Assembly (NCBI GenBank): GCA_017379255.1
Contig: JAFNWZ010000343.1
Location: 1 to 15,617, forward strand
Reading direction: 5' to 3'
DNA from: Akkermansia sp.
GTDB lineage: Bacteria; Verrucomicrobiota; Verrucomicrobiia; Verrucomicrobiales; Akkermansiaceae
DNA: 15,617 nucleotides
Below the pieces are notes generated by a model. The model searched no databases, was not told the DNA's origin, and was given only the letters and a program-made list of their open reading frames with translations. Within the stretch, counting starts at the first letter, position 1, and the number at the start of each line of letters is the position of its first letter. The translations under genes were made by a program, and so were the position numbers. This document shows positions 6,212 through 14,743 of this stretch, piece after piece.

Positions 6212-6793
6212 ATGTCTGATACCCCCAACGCGATTGATGCCATCACGGCAGCCAAGCCGTCCCCCGGTGAGCAGCATTTCCCGAAGTTCAAGGTAACCCC
6301 CGGTCTGGTGAAAGAAGCCCAGGCGCTCGTTGCCCAGTACCCGGAAGGAAAGGAACAGTCCGCCGTGCTGCCCATCATCCACCTGGTGCAGGAAAAGTTC
6401 GGCTACATCTGCGCCGACGCCATGCTCTGGATTGCTGAAATGTGCAACAGCACCCCCATCCACGTGGCCGGCATCGTCACCTTCTACCCCGGTATCCACA
6501 CCATGTGCCCGGGCAAGTACCATTTCCGCGTGTGCCGCACCATCGCCTGCTCCCTTTCCGGCGGCGAGGAGCTCATCCCCTACATCTGCGAGAAGATCGG
6601 CGTAAACTACGCCGACATGAGCGATGAAGAACCCATGCTGGTGAGCCCGGACGGCCTGTTCAGCGTGGAGCCGGTGGAATGCCTGGCCAACTGCGGTTTC
6701 GGCCCGAACGTCATGCTCAACGATGTGCTCTATTCCCAGGTGACCACTAAGAAGATTGACGAGCTTATCGCCAAATATCAGCCCAAGCAGTAA
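6212..6793 (+). CDS. nuoE: NADH-quinone oxidoreductase subunit E
   Basis: NuoE (24-kDa subunit) carries the off-path [2Fe-2S] cluster N1a in the NADH-oxidising module. The 193-residue product has a thioredoxin-like fold signature with the ligands Cys108 and Cys113 (CRTIAC) and Cys157 and Cys161 (ECLANC), matching C-x4-C and C-x3-C. The interval between the two pairs is 43 residues against about 35 in the E. coli protein, owing to an insertion around NYADMSDEEPMLVSPDG. An N-terminal stretch of about 25 residues before the helical domain is Ala/Pro-rich. Its presence, with NuoF and NuoG, shows that this complex I uses NADH. No Shine-Dalgarno precedes the ATG. Confidence 0.96.
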   Translation: MSDTPNAIDAITAAKPSPGEQHFPKFKVTPGLVKEAQALVAQYPEGKEQSAVLPIIHLVQEKFGYICADAMLWIAEMCNSTPIHVAGIVTFYPGIHTMCPGKYHFRVCRTIACSLSGGEELIPYICEKIGVNYADMSDEEPMLVSPDGLFSVEPVECLANCGFGPNVMLNDVLYSQVTTKKIDELIAKYQPKQ

Positions 6794-6809
6794 CCCCCAT
6801 TAGCGAACC

Positions 6810-8219
6810 ATGAGCGAAATCACCTACAAACCCGGCAAGGAACCGCATCCGCGCGAGACACGCCGTATTTTCCGCAACATCGACCGCAAGGGGTATGACC
6901 CCTCCATCAAATGCTTCATCAAGGATGGCGGTTACGAAACCCTCAAGAAAGCCATGGAAATGGAACCCGCTGCCGTCACCGAGGAGGTGAAGAAGAGCGG
7001 TCTGCGTGGCCGTGGTGGTGCAGGTTTCCCCACCGGCGTGAAGTGGACCTTCATTCCCAAGGGCAACACCAAGCCCGTATACGTGGTCTGCAACTGCGAC
7101 GAATCTGAACCCGGTACCTTCAAGGACCGCTTCGTGGTGCACCAGGATCCGCACCAGCTCATCGAAGGCATGATTATTGCCTGCTACGCCGTGCAGGCGC
7201 ACTACGGTGTCATCTACATGCGCGAGGAATTCCCCGAGGCTGCCAAGATTATGCAGAAGGCCCTCAAGGAAGCCGAGGAAGCCGGTTTCCTGGGTGAGAA
7301 CATCCTCGGCAAGGGCTATGACCTCAAGATTATCCTGCACCGCGGCGCCGGTGCCTACATCTGCGGTGAAGAAACCGGCCTCATCAACTCCATTGAAGGC
7401 GTGCGCCCGTATCCGCGCATCAAGCCGCCCTTCTTCCCCGCAGCCATCGGTCTGTATGGCTGCCCCACCATCGTGAACAACGTGGAATCCCTCTGCCAGG
7501 TGCGCCAGGTGCTCATGCGCGGTGGCGAAGCCTACGCCGCAGAGGGTGCCCAGCGCTCCCCCGGCACGCGTATCATCGGCGTTTCCGGCGACGTGAAGCG
7601 TCCGGGCTACTACGAAATCATCTCCGGTTCCATGACCTTTGGTGAGCTGCTGTACGATGTGTGCGGTGGCCCGAAGCGTGGCCGCAAGTTCAAGGCCATC
7701 ATCCCCGGTGGTGCATCGGCCAAGGTCATGCGCTGCGACGAGGTGCTCAAAGGCCGCAACAGCGACGGCTCCGTGCGCGCCATGAGCATCTTTGATGTAC
7801 CGCTGGATCTGGACAGCATTGCCCAGCACGGCTCCATGAGCGGCTCCGGCGGCATCATCGTCATGGACGACAGCCGCAGCATGCCCAAGATGCTCAACAA
7901 CCTGAACCGCTTCTACGCCTGGGAATCCTGCGGCCAGTGCTCCCCCTGCCGCGAAGGCAACCCCTGGATGCTCAAGCTCTCCACCCGCATCTGCGAAGGC
8001 AAGGGCTCCCCTGAGGACGTGGACCTGCTCAAGAGCGTGGCCGACAACATCTGCGGACGCACCGTCTGCGCCTTCGGCGAAGCCTGCTCCTGGCCCACCC
8101 AGGCATTTGTCACCAAGTTCCGTGAGGAGTTCCTGGCGCTTACCAAGCCCATCAACGCACTCAAGCCCCACTCTGAAGAATCCAAGGAGGCTCGCAAGTT
8201 CCTCACCCGCGAAGACTAA
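6810..8219 (+). CDS. nuoF: NADH-quinone oxidoreductase subunit F (NADH/FMN-binding)
   Basis: NuoF (51-kDa subunit) oxidises NADH through FMN and passes electrons to the [4Fe-4S] cluster N3. The 469-residue product shows the FMN/NADH-binding glycine-rich loop SGLRGRGGAGFPTGVKW (about residues 63-79), CNCDESEPGTFKDR, and GAGAYICGEETGL. N3 ligands are Cys374, Cys377 and Cys380 (ESCGQCSPCREG) and Cys420 (RTVC). The residues after the last ligand read AFGEACSWPTQ where many homologues have ALGDAAAWP, a conservative change. The start ATG follows nuoE by 16 nt without Shine-Dalgarno (TAACCCCC junction). Full length with no sign of disruption. Confidence 0.97.
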   Translation: MSEITYKPGKEPHPRETRRIFRNIDRKGYDPSIKCFIKDGGYETLKKAMEMEPAAVTEEVKKSGLRGRGGAGFPTGVKWTFIPKGNTKPVYVVCNCDESEPGTFKDRFVVHQDPHQLIEGMIIACYAVQAHYGVIYMREEFPEAAKIMQKALKEAEEAGFLGENILGKGYDLKIILHRGAGAYICGEETGLINSIEGVRPYPRIKPPFFPAAIGLYGCPTIVNNVESLCQVRQVLMRGGEAYAAEGAQRSPGTRIIGVSGDVKRPGYYEIISGSMTFGELLYDVCGGPKRGRKFKAIIPGGASAKVMRCDEVLKGRNSDGSVRAMSIFDVPLDLDSIAQHGSMSGSGGIIVMDDSRSMPKMLNNLNRFYAWESCGQCSPCREGNPWMLKLSTRICEGKGSPEDVDLLKSVADNICGRTVCAFGEACSWPTQAFVTKFREEFLALTKPINALKPHSEESKEARKFLTRED

Positions 8220-8238
8220 CCCCTTTTACTGAATCAAG

Positions 8239-9969
8239 ATGAGTACACCCCCCGCAATTCTGCCGAAAGACGCCGCCGCTGCCGAAGGCAAGGTGAACGT
8301 CCAGATTAACGGCAAATGGTACCGCTTCCCCAAGGGAACGCGCATTGCAGACGCCTGCAACTCCGTAGGCGCGCATGTACCCTGCTTCTGCTACCACCCC
8401 AAACTTTCCGTTGCCGGTTCCTGCCGCATGTGCCTTGTGGAGCAAGGCATGCCCGCCCGCCTGGCTCCCGGTGCCATCCCGCAGTATGGTGACGACGGCT
8501 ACCTGCCCATCAGCTGGATGCCCCGCGCCATCATTGCCTGCGCCAACACCGTGGCCGAGAACATGGGCATCCGCACCACCGGCAAGCTCACCGAGGAAGC
8601 CCGCCGTGGCGTGCTGGAATTCCTGCTCTCCAACCACCCGCTGGACTGCCCCATCTGCGACCAGGCCGGTGAATGCAAACTGCAGGAATACACCACCGAC
8701 TACGGCAGCGGCACCCACCGCTTCACCGAGGAAAAGACCAAGAAGGGCAAGAACCTCTCCATCGGCCCGCGCGTGAACCTGGACCAAGAGCGCTGCGTGC
8801 TCTGCCGCCGCTGCGTGCGTTTCATGAAGGAGATTGCCGGTCAGGACGTACTCGGCGTCGTCGGCCGCGGCACGCACAATGCCATCGCCTGCTACCCCGG
8901 CACCCAGCTGGACAGCAACTACTCCATGAACGTGGTGGACATCTGCCCCGTGGGCGCCATGACCAGTAAGGATTTCCGCTTCAAGATGCGCGTGTGGTTC
9001 CTCAAGAGCACACCCACCATCGATGTGAACTGCGGCACCGGCACCAACATCAACATCTGGACCCGCGAGCAGCAGGTATACCGCATCACCCCGCGCCAGA
9101 ACGATGCCGTGAACAGCTGCTGGATGCCCGATGACCACCGCCTCAACTACAAGTTCATCAACGCCCCCACCCGCATCACCACCCCGCTGGTGAAGACCGA
9201 TGCCGGGGCTGACCAGCGTCCCTCCACCTGGGATGCCACCCTGAACATGGTTGTTGAACAGCTGCACCGCATGGCTCCGTCCGAAACCGCCCTCATCTGC
9301 TCTGCCCGCATGACCAATGAGGAACTCTACATGGTGCGCGCCCTCTCCAAGCAACTCGGCATCACCAAGATGGACATCGTTCCCCGCAAGGGTGAGAACG
9401 ACGGCCTGCTGGTGAGCGACGACCGCAACCCGAACACCAACGGCGCCAAGCTCATCCTGGGCAAGACCGGCGCCGGCCTGGCCAACATCCGCCGCGGCGT
9501 GCGCAACAACACCATCCGCTTCATGATTGTGCTGGGTGAAGACCTCACCGAGGAAGCCGGCTTCACCGCCGAGGATCTCGCCGGTCTTGAATACCTGCTC
9601 GTCATCCACCACAGCGAAAACGAAACCACCAAGGCGGCTGACGTGGTGCTGCCCGGCGTGACCTTCGCTGAGAAATACGGCACCATGATCAACGTGGCTG
9701 GCCGCATCCAGCGCCTCAACAAGGCCATCGAGCCCATTGGCGATTCCCGCTCCGACTGGGAAATCTGCCGCAACCTCTCTGAGGGTCTGGGCTGCGACTG
9801 CGTGCGCGTCATCGCCTGCCCCACCCCCATGTCCGTGCTGGACGAAATGGCCCAGGAATTCGAGCCGCTCAACGGCCTCACCTGGGGCAACATCGGCAAC
9901 GAAGGCAAGGTCATCATGGAAACCGGCGTGACCATCCCCCTCATCGAACGCGAAAAAGCCAAGAAATAA
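8239..9969 (+). CDS. nuoG: NADH-quinone oxidoreductase subunit G (short form)
   Basis: NuoG (75-kDa subunit) carries electrons from NuoF to NuoI. The 576-residue product has [2Fe-2S] N1b ligands Cys51, Cys62, Cys65 and Cys101; the N5 motif His133-x3-Cys137-x2-Cys140-x5-Cys146; and N4 ligands Cys186, Cys189, Cys192 and Cys236 (CPVGA). After that comes a molybdopterin-oxidoreductase-like domain that is much shorter than in E. coli (908 residues) or Thermus (783). The region that holds the N7 cluster in some species reads DVNCGTGTNINIW, leaving only one Cys, so N7 should be absent. About 20 extra residues lie between Cys65 and Cys101. The gene follows nuoF by 19 nt. Confidence 0.96.
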   Translation: MSTPPAILPKDAAAAEGKVNVQINGKWYRFPKGTRIADACNSVGAHVPCFCYHPKLSVAGSCRMCLVEQGMPARLAPGAIPQYGDDGYLPISWMPRAIIACANTVAENMGIRTTGKLTEEARRGVLEFLLSNHPLDCPICDQAGECKLQEYTTDYGSGTHRFTEEKTKKGKNLSIGPRVNLDQERCVLCRRCVRFMKEIAGQDVLGVVGRGTHNAIACYPGTQLDSNYSMNVVDICPVGAMTSKDFRFKMRVWFLKSTPTIDVNCGTGTNINIWTREQQVYRITPRQNDAVNSCWMPDDHRLNYKFINAPTRITTPLVKTDAGADQRPSTWDATLNMVVEQLHRMAPSETALICSARMTNEELYMVRALSKQLGITKMDIVPRKGENDGLLVSDDRNPNTNGAKLILGKTGAGLANIRRGVRNNTIRFMIVLGEDLTEEAGFTAEDLAGLEYLLVIHHSENETTKAADVVLPGVTFAEKYGTMINVAGRIQRLNKAIEPIGDSRSDWEICRNLSEGLGCDCVRVIACPTPMSVLDEMAQEFEPLNGLTWGNIGNEGKVIMETGVTIPLIEREKAKK

Positions 9970-9992
9970 ACCGCTAACACCCCATACCTCAA

Positions 9993-11255
9993 ATGGACGC
10001 TATCATCAATTGGTATAACGACCTCATGAGCAACGAAATCTGGTTCTACCTGATTCACACGCTGCTCAAACTGGTTCTCATGTTTGCCGTTATTCTGGCT
10101 TTTGTGGTGCTTTCCGTGTGGATTGAGCGCCGCGTGGCCGGCTGGATTCAGGACCGTCCCGGTCCCAACCGCGCGGGTCTGCCCCTGTTCCTGCTGGAAC
10201 GCTTCGGCAGCAAGGAAAAGCAGCCGCTCAAAAACTGGCTGCACTTCTTCGGCATCCCGGAGACCTGCTGGATTGCCAAGCTCTGCACCTGGCTGCGTCT
10301 CGACCGCGAGATTCCCTGCTGGGGTCTCATCCAACCCTGTCTGGACGGCGGCAAGCTCTTCCTGAAGCAGGAGACCACCCCCTCCTATGTGCGCAAGTTC
10401 TACTTCATCCTGGCACCCATGCTGGTACTCGGTCCGCCCCTGGTGGCGGCCGCCGTTGTGCCCTTTGCCTCTGAAGTAAACACCTGCTACGGCAACATCT
10501 CCATGTGCGTGGCTAACCTGGACATCGGTCCGCTGTGGATTTTCGCCATCTCCGGTCTCTCCGTCTACGGTCTGACCCTGGCCGGCTGGTCCTCCAACTC
10601 CAAGTTCCCGTTCCTGGGCGGTCTGCGCGCCACGGCCCAGCTCATTTCCTACGAAGTCTCCATGGGGCTTTCCATCATTCCGCTGCTCATGATGTTCGGC
10701 ACACTGAACCTGCAGCAGATTGTGCAGTTCCAGGCCGACAACGGCTGGACGCTCCTGCCCCTCTGGGGCGAGGGTCTGGGCTGGCAGCGCTGGGCCATGA
10801 TGCTCCCGCTGGGTATCAGCTTCATCATCTTCGTAACCTGCGTGTTTGCAGAAGCCAACCGTACACCCTTCGATATGGCCGAGTGTGAAACCGACCTCGT
10901 AGCCGGGTACCACGCCGAATACTCCTCCATGAAGTTTGCTTCCTTCTTCATGGGTGAATACGCCGCCATGGTCATCGGTTCTGCTGTGGTGGTCACCCTG
11001 TTCCTGGGTGGCTGGTCCATCGGCTTCGGGGCAGATGCCGCCCTGGCAGCCTACAGCGAATGGCTGGCCGTGCTCTGCCAGTTCTGCATGTTTGTCGTGA
11101 AACTGCTGGCCTTCATCTTCTTCTTCGTGTGGGTGCGCTGGACACTGCCGCGCTTCCGCTGGGACCAGGTGATGAAACTCGGCTGGCTCTATTTCCTGGA
11201 AATCACCGTGGCCAACATCTTCCTGGCCGCCGCCATCATGTATTTCATCAAGTAA
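9993..11255 (+). CDS. nuoH: NADH-quinone oxidoreductase subunit H, with a cytoplasmic-loop insertion
   Basis: NuoH anchors the hydrophilic arm to the membrane and lines the quinone channel. The 420-residue product is longer than the usual 320-350. It keeps the first helix and the cytoplasmic motif SVWIERRVAGWIQDRPGPNR (to residue 60), GLIQPCLDGGKLF, GLRATAQLISYEVSMGLSI and EANRTPFDMAECETDLVAGY. Between GPNRAG (62) and GLIQP (111) about 47 residues are inserted, rich in Trp, Leu and Lys and with three Cys. The rest gives the expected eight or so membrane helices. It follows nuoG by 23 nt and lacks a Shine-Dalgarno. There is no frameshift; the insertion is in frame with the same codon use as the flanks. 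Confidence 0.96.
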   Translation: MDAIINWYNDLMSNEIWFYLIHTLLKLVLMFAVILAFVVLSVWIERRVAGWIQDRPGPNRAGLPLFLLERFGSKEKQPLKNWLHFFGIPETCWIAKLCTWLRLDREIPCWGLIQPCLDGGKLFLKQETTPSYVRKFYFILAPMLVLGPPLVAAAVVPFASEVNTCYGNISMCVANLDIGPLWIFAISGLSVYGLTLAGWSSNSKFPFLGGLRATAQLISYEVSMGLSIIPLLMMFGTLNLQQIVQFQADNGWTLLPLWGEGLGWQRWAMMLPLGISFIIFVTCVFAEANRTPFDMAECETDLVAGYHAEYSSMKFASFFMGEYAAMVIGSAVVVTLFLGGWSIGFGADAALAAYSEWLAVLCQFCMFVVKLLAFIFFFVWVRWTLPRFRWDQVMKLGWLYFLEITVANIFLAAAIMYFIK

Positions 11256-11276
11256 CCCCTTTAACGTTTACCTACT

Positions 11277-11843
11277 ATGGCTTATATTAAAATCAAACGC
11301 CCCAAGTTCAGCCTGCTGGACAAGGTGTACGTGGTCGAGCTCGTAAAGGGGCTTGCCATCACCATGCGCCACCTGGTGCTCTCCCTGCTCGGCAAGAGCC
11401 GCGGCAAGAAAGACTTCAGCACCAAGGGTGTCGGTGTCTGCATGCAGTTCCCCGATGAACGCTGGGACTCCCGCCTGCCGGAATACTACCGCGGTGCGCC
11501 CACCCTGGTGCGTGGCGAGGACGGCCGCGAGCGCTGCGTCTCCTGCCAGCTCTGCGAATTCATCTGCCCGGCACGCGCCATCACCATCACACCCGGTGAG
11601 GTAGACCCCACCAGCAACTGCCAGAAGCAGGAAAAAGCCCCGGCCAAGTTCGAAATCGACATGCTGCGCTGCATCTACTGCGGCATGTGCCAGGAAGCCT
11701 GTCCGGAACAGGCCATCTTCCTCTCCAAGGAATACCTCATCACCCTCACCGACCGCAAGCAGGCCATCCGCGACAAGGAGACCCTGTACCGCCTGGGCGG
11801 CACGCGCAAGGGTCTCGTCAACAAGTGGAACCAGTACAAATAA
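11277..11843 (+). CDS. nuoI: NADH-quinone oxidoreductase subunit I (2[4Fe-4S])
   Basis: NuoI carries clusters N6a and N6b, which pass electrons to N2 in NuoB. The 188-residue product has two ferredoxin motifs, Cys87-x2-Cys90-x2-Cys93-x3-Cys97 (CVSCQLCEFICP) and Cys132-x2-Cys135-x2-Cys138-x3-Cys142 (CIYCGMCQEACP). It opens with an amphipathic helix (VELVKGLAITMRHL) that lies on the membrane, and keeps the segment PEYYRGAPTLVRG before the first cluster. Length is normal. It lies 21 nt after nuoH and 9 nt before nuoJ, without Shine-Dalgarno. Confidence 0.97.
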   Translation: MAYIKIKRPKFSLLDKVYVVELVKGLAITMRHLVLSLLGKSRGKKDFSTKGVGVCMQFPDERWDSRLPEYYRGAPTLVRGEDGRERCVSCQLCEFICPARAITITPGEVDPTSNCQKQEKAPAKFEIDMLRCIYCGMCQEACPEQAIFLSKEYLITLTDRKQAIRDKETLYRLGGTRKGLVNKWNQYK

Positions 11844-11852
11844 AATACCGTT

Positions 11853-12533
11853 ATGTTTGAATCCTCCCTTTGTCAGATTCTGTTCTATGTGCTGGCCGCT
11901 GTGGCCGTGCTCTGCGCCATTGGTGTGGTAGCCTACCGCAACCCGGTGAACTCCGCCATGTGCATGGCCATGAGCTTCGCCATGGTAGCTGCCATCTTCT
12001 TCGGCATGGGTGCCCAGTTCCTTGGTATCGTGCAACTCATCGTCTATGCAGGTGCCATTCTGGTGCTCTTCCTCTTTGTGGTGATGATGCTCGACATCCA
12101 CGACGAACGCTCCAGCAGCAACTATGTGCACGCCGCCATGGGCGTTCTCATCGCTGGTTTCTTTGCCGGCCTCGTCATCAACGTCTCGCTGGGACTTCCC
12201 GGCGCCACGGATAATCCCTGCCCGGCCAAGACCCTGTGCAGCAGCTTCGGTGAGCTCCTCATCGGCGATGCCCGCACCGTGAGCGAAGCCCCGGCCGCCG
12301 CAGCCCGGTACGGTGGTGCCCTGCCCGAGCTGAGCGCAGCCGCTGCAGCACGCCTGGAGAACCCGGCCATTTCTGAGGCTGATGCCGCCAGGGCCACCTC
12401 CATCTCCGACGTGAAACTGCTCGGCAAGTGCCTCTACACGCACTACAACATCGCCTTTGTCATCCTCAGCTTCGCCCTGCTCTCGGGCACGGTGGGTGCT
12501 GTGGCCCTCGCACGCAAGATCCGCAAAGACTAA
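11853..12533 (+). CDS. nuoJ: NADH-quinone oxidoreductase subunit J with Ala-rich periplasmic loop
   Basis: NuoJ is a small membrane subunit beside the quinone-coupling helices. The 226-residue product has five predicted membrane helices. Helix three shows the conserved YAGAILVLFLFVVMM (65-79), which contains the pi-bulge important for coupling. The C-terminal part, LGKCLYTHYNIAF then a final helix and RKIRKD, fits a cytoplasmic end. Between helix four and helix five residues 117-186 form an unusually long loop with Ala-rich stretches (SEAPAAAARYGG, SAAAAARLE); topology places it in the periplasm. Most NuoJ proteins I know are 165-185 residues. A Glu often seen before the last helix is replaced by Val or Ile here. 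Confidence 0.93.
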   Translation: MFESSLCQILFYVLAAVAVLCAIGVVAYRNPVNSAMCMAMSFAMVAAIFFGMGAQFLGIVQLIVYAGAILVLFLFVVMMLDIHDERSSSNYVHAAMGVLIAGFFAGLVINVSLGLPGATDNPCPAKTLCSSFGELLIGDARTVSEAPAAAARYGGALPELSAAAAARLENPAISEADAARATSISDVKLLGKCLYTHYNIAFVILSFALLSGTVGAVALARKIRKD

Positions 12534-12550
12534 CCCCCTTTTCCCCACCC

Positions 12551-12868
12551 ATGATTCCGTTAGCACATTACCTGATTCTCTCAGGCATCCTGTTCTCCAT
12601 CGGTCTGGCCGGGGTGCTCATCCGCAAGAACATCATCGTTGTGTTCATGTGCCTGGAAATGATGCTCACCGCAGCCAACGTGGCGCTGGTGGCATTCTCC
12701 CGCGCGCAGGGCACCGCTGGTGTACCTGTGTATGATGCCCAGGTACTTTCCCTGTTCATCACCGGCATTGCCGCGGCAGAAGTAGCCATCGGCCTTGCCC
12801 TCATCGTAGCCATGTTCCGTGCGCGGCGCACGGTTGAAAGCACGGCTCTCAACTCACTTAAAGACTAA
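12551..12868 (+). CDS. nuoK: NADH-quinone oxidoreductase subunit K
   Basis: NuoK (ND4L homologue) is a three-helix membrane subunit in the proton path. The 105-residue product is of normal length, with Glu36 in helix two (VVFMCLEMML) and Glu77 in helix three (GIAAAEVAIGLALI), both conserved buried carboxylates. The segment DAQVLSLF just before helix three is typical of the family. The frame is open further upstream into nuoJ, but the ATG at 12551 gives the normal family N-terminus (IPLAHYLILSGILFSIG), 17 nt after nuoJ. The upstream bases are pyrimidine-rich (CCCCCTTTTCCCCACCC), with no Shine-Dalgarno. Confidence 0.96.
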   Translation: MIPLAHYLILSGILFSIGLAGVLIRKNIIVVFMCLEMMLTAANVALVAFSRAQGTAGVPVYDAQVLSLFITGIAAAEVAIGLALIVAMFRARRTVESTALNSLKD

Positions 12869-12880
12869 TCGACCACCAGC

Positions 12881-14728
12881 ATGAATATGATTCATAATCT
12901 CCCCTGGTTATTCCTGGTGCTGCCCCTGCTGGTAGCCGCCATCGACTGGCTGTGCTTCAGCAAGCACCCGCGACTGGCCGCCACGCTGTCCCTGCTTTCC
13001 GCAGCAGGCACATTCGGGCTCTGCGTTGCCTACCTCAACGGTCTGCAGACCGGCACCCCCGGTGTTTACACCTGGATGCCCTGCTCCCTGGAACAGCTCT
13101 GCCTGCACCTGGGACTGGTAATGGACCCGCTTGCCATGCGCATGATGCTGGTGGTCACCGGCATTGGTCTGCTGGTGCACTTCTTCTCCATCGGTTACAT
13201 GAAGGGTGACTCCTCCAACCTGAGCCGCTACTACGCCGGGCTGAGCATCTTCATGTTCAGCATGAGCACCATCGTGCTGGCCGACAACCTGGCCATGACC
13301 TTCATCGGCTGGGAAATGGTGGGCTTCTCCTCCTACCTGCTCATCGGCCACTGGTTCGACAAGGCCAGCGCCGCCGATGCCGCCAAGAAAGCCTTCATCA
13401 CCAACCGCGTGGGCGACTTCGGCTTCCTGCTGGGCATCCTGCTCACCCTGGGCTTCTTCGGCACCATGAACTTTGCCGACATGGCCGGCAAGGCCGCCGG
13501 TATCGCCCCGGCCCTGCTCACCGTCACCATCGTGTGCCTCTTCTGCGGCGCTGTGGGTAAATCCGCCCAATTCCCGCTGCACGTGTGGCTGCCCGACGCC
13601 ATGGAAGGCCCGACCCCGGTATCCGCCCTCATCCACGCCGCCACCATGGTGGCCGCCGGTGTATACATGCTCGTGCGTCTGCAAGTGAGCATGGGCGTTG
13701 AAGCCTTCACCGAAACCGCCTGCTGCATCATTGCCAGCGTGGGTGCCATCACCGCTGTCATCGCCGCCATCATGGCCGTGCAGCAGGACGACATCAAGCG
13801 CATCCTGGCCTACTCCACCCTCTCCCAGCTGGGCTACATGGTCATGGCCGTGGGTCTGCTGGCCGGTGAAGCCGCCATGTTCCACCTCTACACGCACGCC
13901 TGGTTCAAGGCTCTGCTCTTCCTGGGTGCCGGTGCCATCATCGTATGCTGCCACCACGAGCAGGACATCTGGAAGATGGGCGGTCTCCGCAAGCGCATGC
14001 CGCTTACCGTGCTCTGCTTCCTCATGGGCACCTGCGCCCTCATCGCCATTCCCGGCTTCTCCGGCTTCTTCTCCAAGGAAGCCATCCTCGATGCCGCACT
14101 GGCCAAGAACCCGGTATTCTTCTGGATGGGTGCCGGCGTAGCCGCCCTCACCACCTTCTACATGCTGCGTCTCTGCATCGTGGACTTCCTGGGCAGCGCC
14201 CGCGACCACGGCGCCGAGCACGCCAGGGAAGCCGGCTTCACCATGGCACTGCCTCTGCTCATCCTGGCAGTCATGGCTATCATCTCCGGCTATGGCTTCA
14301 TTGCCAATGACCTCGTACCCTTCAACGGCTTCCACGCCCACGGTTTCGAACTCGGCCTGCCCTTCTACGTCAGCATGGGTTCCCTGGCCGTCGGCATCCT
14401 GCTGGCAGTAGCCATCTACGGCTTCGGAGGCCGCACCAAGGACCCGCTGGCCGGCAACTGCATCTCCAAGGCACTCCGCAACCGCCTCTACATTGACGCC
14501 CTGTACGACAAGGTGCTCATCGGCGGTCTGCAGCAAGGCTTTGCACACCTCATGCAGTTCCTGGATTCCTACATCATCCGCGGCATCATCTGCCAGGGTC
14601 TCATGTGGTTCACCGTGCGCCTGGGCTACCTCTTCAGCGCCATCCAGTGCGGCTCCCTGCGTGCCTACACCCTCGTGAGCGGCATCGGCCTGGTCATCCT
14701 TATCCTCCTCCTTGCATACCAATTCTAA
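12881..14728 (+). CDS. nuoL: NADH-quinone oxidoreductase subunit L (antiporter-like)
   Basis: NuoL is the distal antiporter-like proton-pumping subunit and carries a long lateral helix. The 615-residue product (E. coli 613) has Glu145 in GWEMVGFSSYLLIG and Lys227 in GAVGKSAQFPLHVWLPDAM, the channel residues equivalent to E. coli Glu144 and Lys229. The block EGPTPVSALIHAATMVAAGV and later AYSTLSQLGYM are diagnostic. The C-terminal region has the pattern RLYIDALYDKVL that precedes the final helices. An ATG at 12887 in the same frame is an alternative start. The gap to nuoK is 12 nt and to nuoM 15 nt. Confidence 0.97.
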   Translation: MNMIHNLPWLFLVLPLLVAAIDWLCFSKHPRLAATLSLLSAAGTFGLCVAYLNGLQTGTPGVYTWMPCSLEQLCLHLGLVMDPLAMRMMLVVTGIGLLVHFFSIGYMKGDSSNLSRYYAGLSIFMFSMSTIVLADNLAMTFIGWEMVGFSSYLLIGHWFDKASAADAAKKAFITNRVGDFGFLLGILLTLGFFGTMNFADMAGKAAGIAPALLTVTIVCLFCGAVGKSAQFPLHVWLPDAMEGPTPVSALIHAATMVAAGVYMLVRLQVSMGVEAFTETACCIIASVGAITAVIAAIMAVQQDDIKRILAYSTLSQLGYMVMAVGLLAGEAAMFHLYTHAWFKALLFLGAGAIIVCCHHEQDIWKMGGLRKRMPLTVLCFLMGTCALIAIPGFSGFFSKEAILDAALAKNPVFFWMGAGVAALTTFYMLRLCIVDFLGSARDHGAEHAREAGFTMALPLLILAVMAIISGYGFIANDLVPFNGFHAHGFELGLPFYVSMGSLAVGILLAVAIYGFGGRTKDPLAGNCISKALRNRLYIDALYDKVLIGGLQQGFAHLMQFLDSYIIRGIICQGLMWFTVRLGYLFSAIQCGSLRAYTLVSGIGLVILILLLAYQF

Positions 14729-14743
14729 ACGCTTTTCACAATC

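Noticed and set aside
4729..6378. Long minus-strand open frame opposite nuoD and nuoE (549 codons)
   Set aside because: It lies antisense to clearly conserved nuoD/nuoE, its translation is rich in His, Val and Gly with no recognisable motif, and it is open because the sense genes avoid codons that read as stops on the other strand.
12908..14722. 604-codon minus-strand open frame opposite nuoL
   Set aside because: The product is an unbroken Gly/His/Glu/Gln-rich string, a mirror of hydrophobic nuoL codons; no domain is visible.
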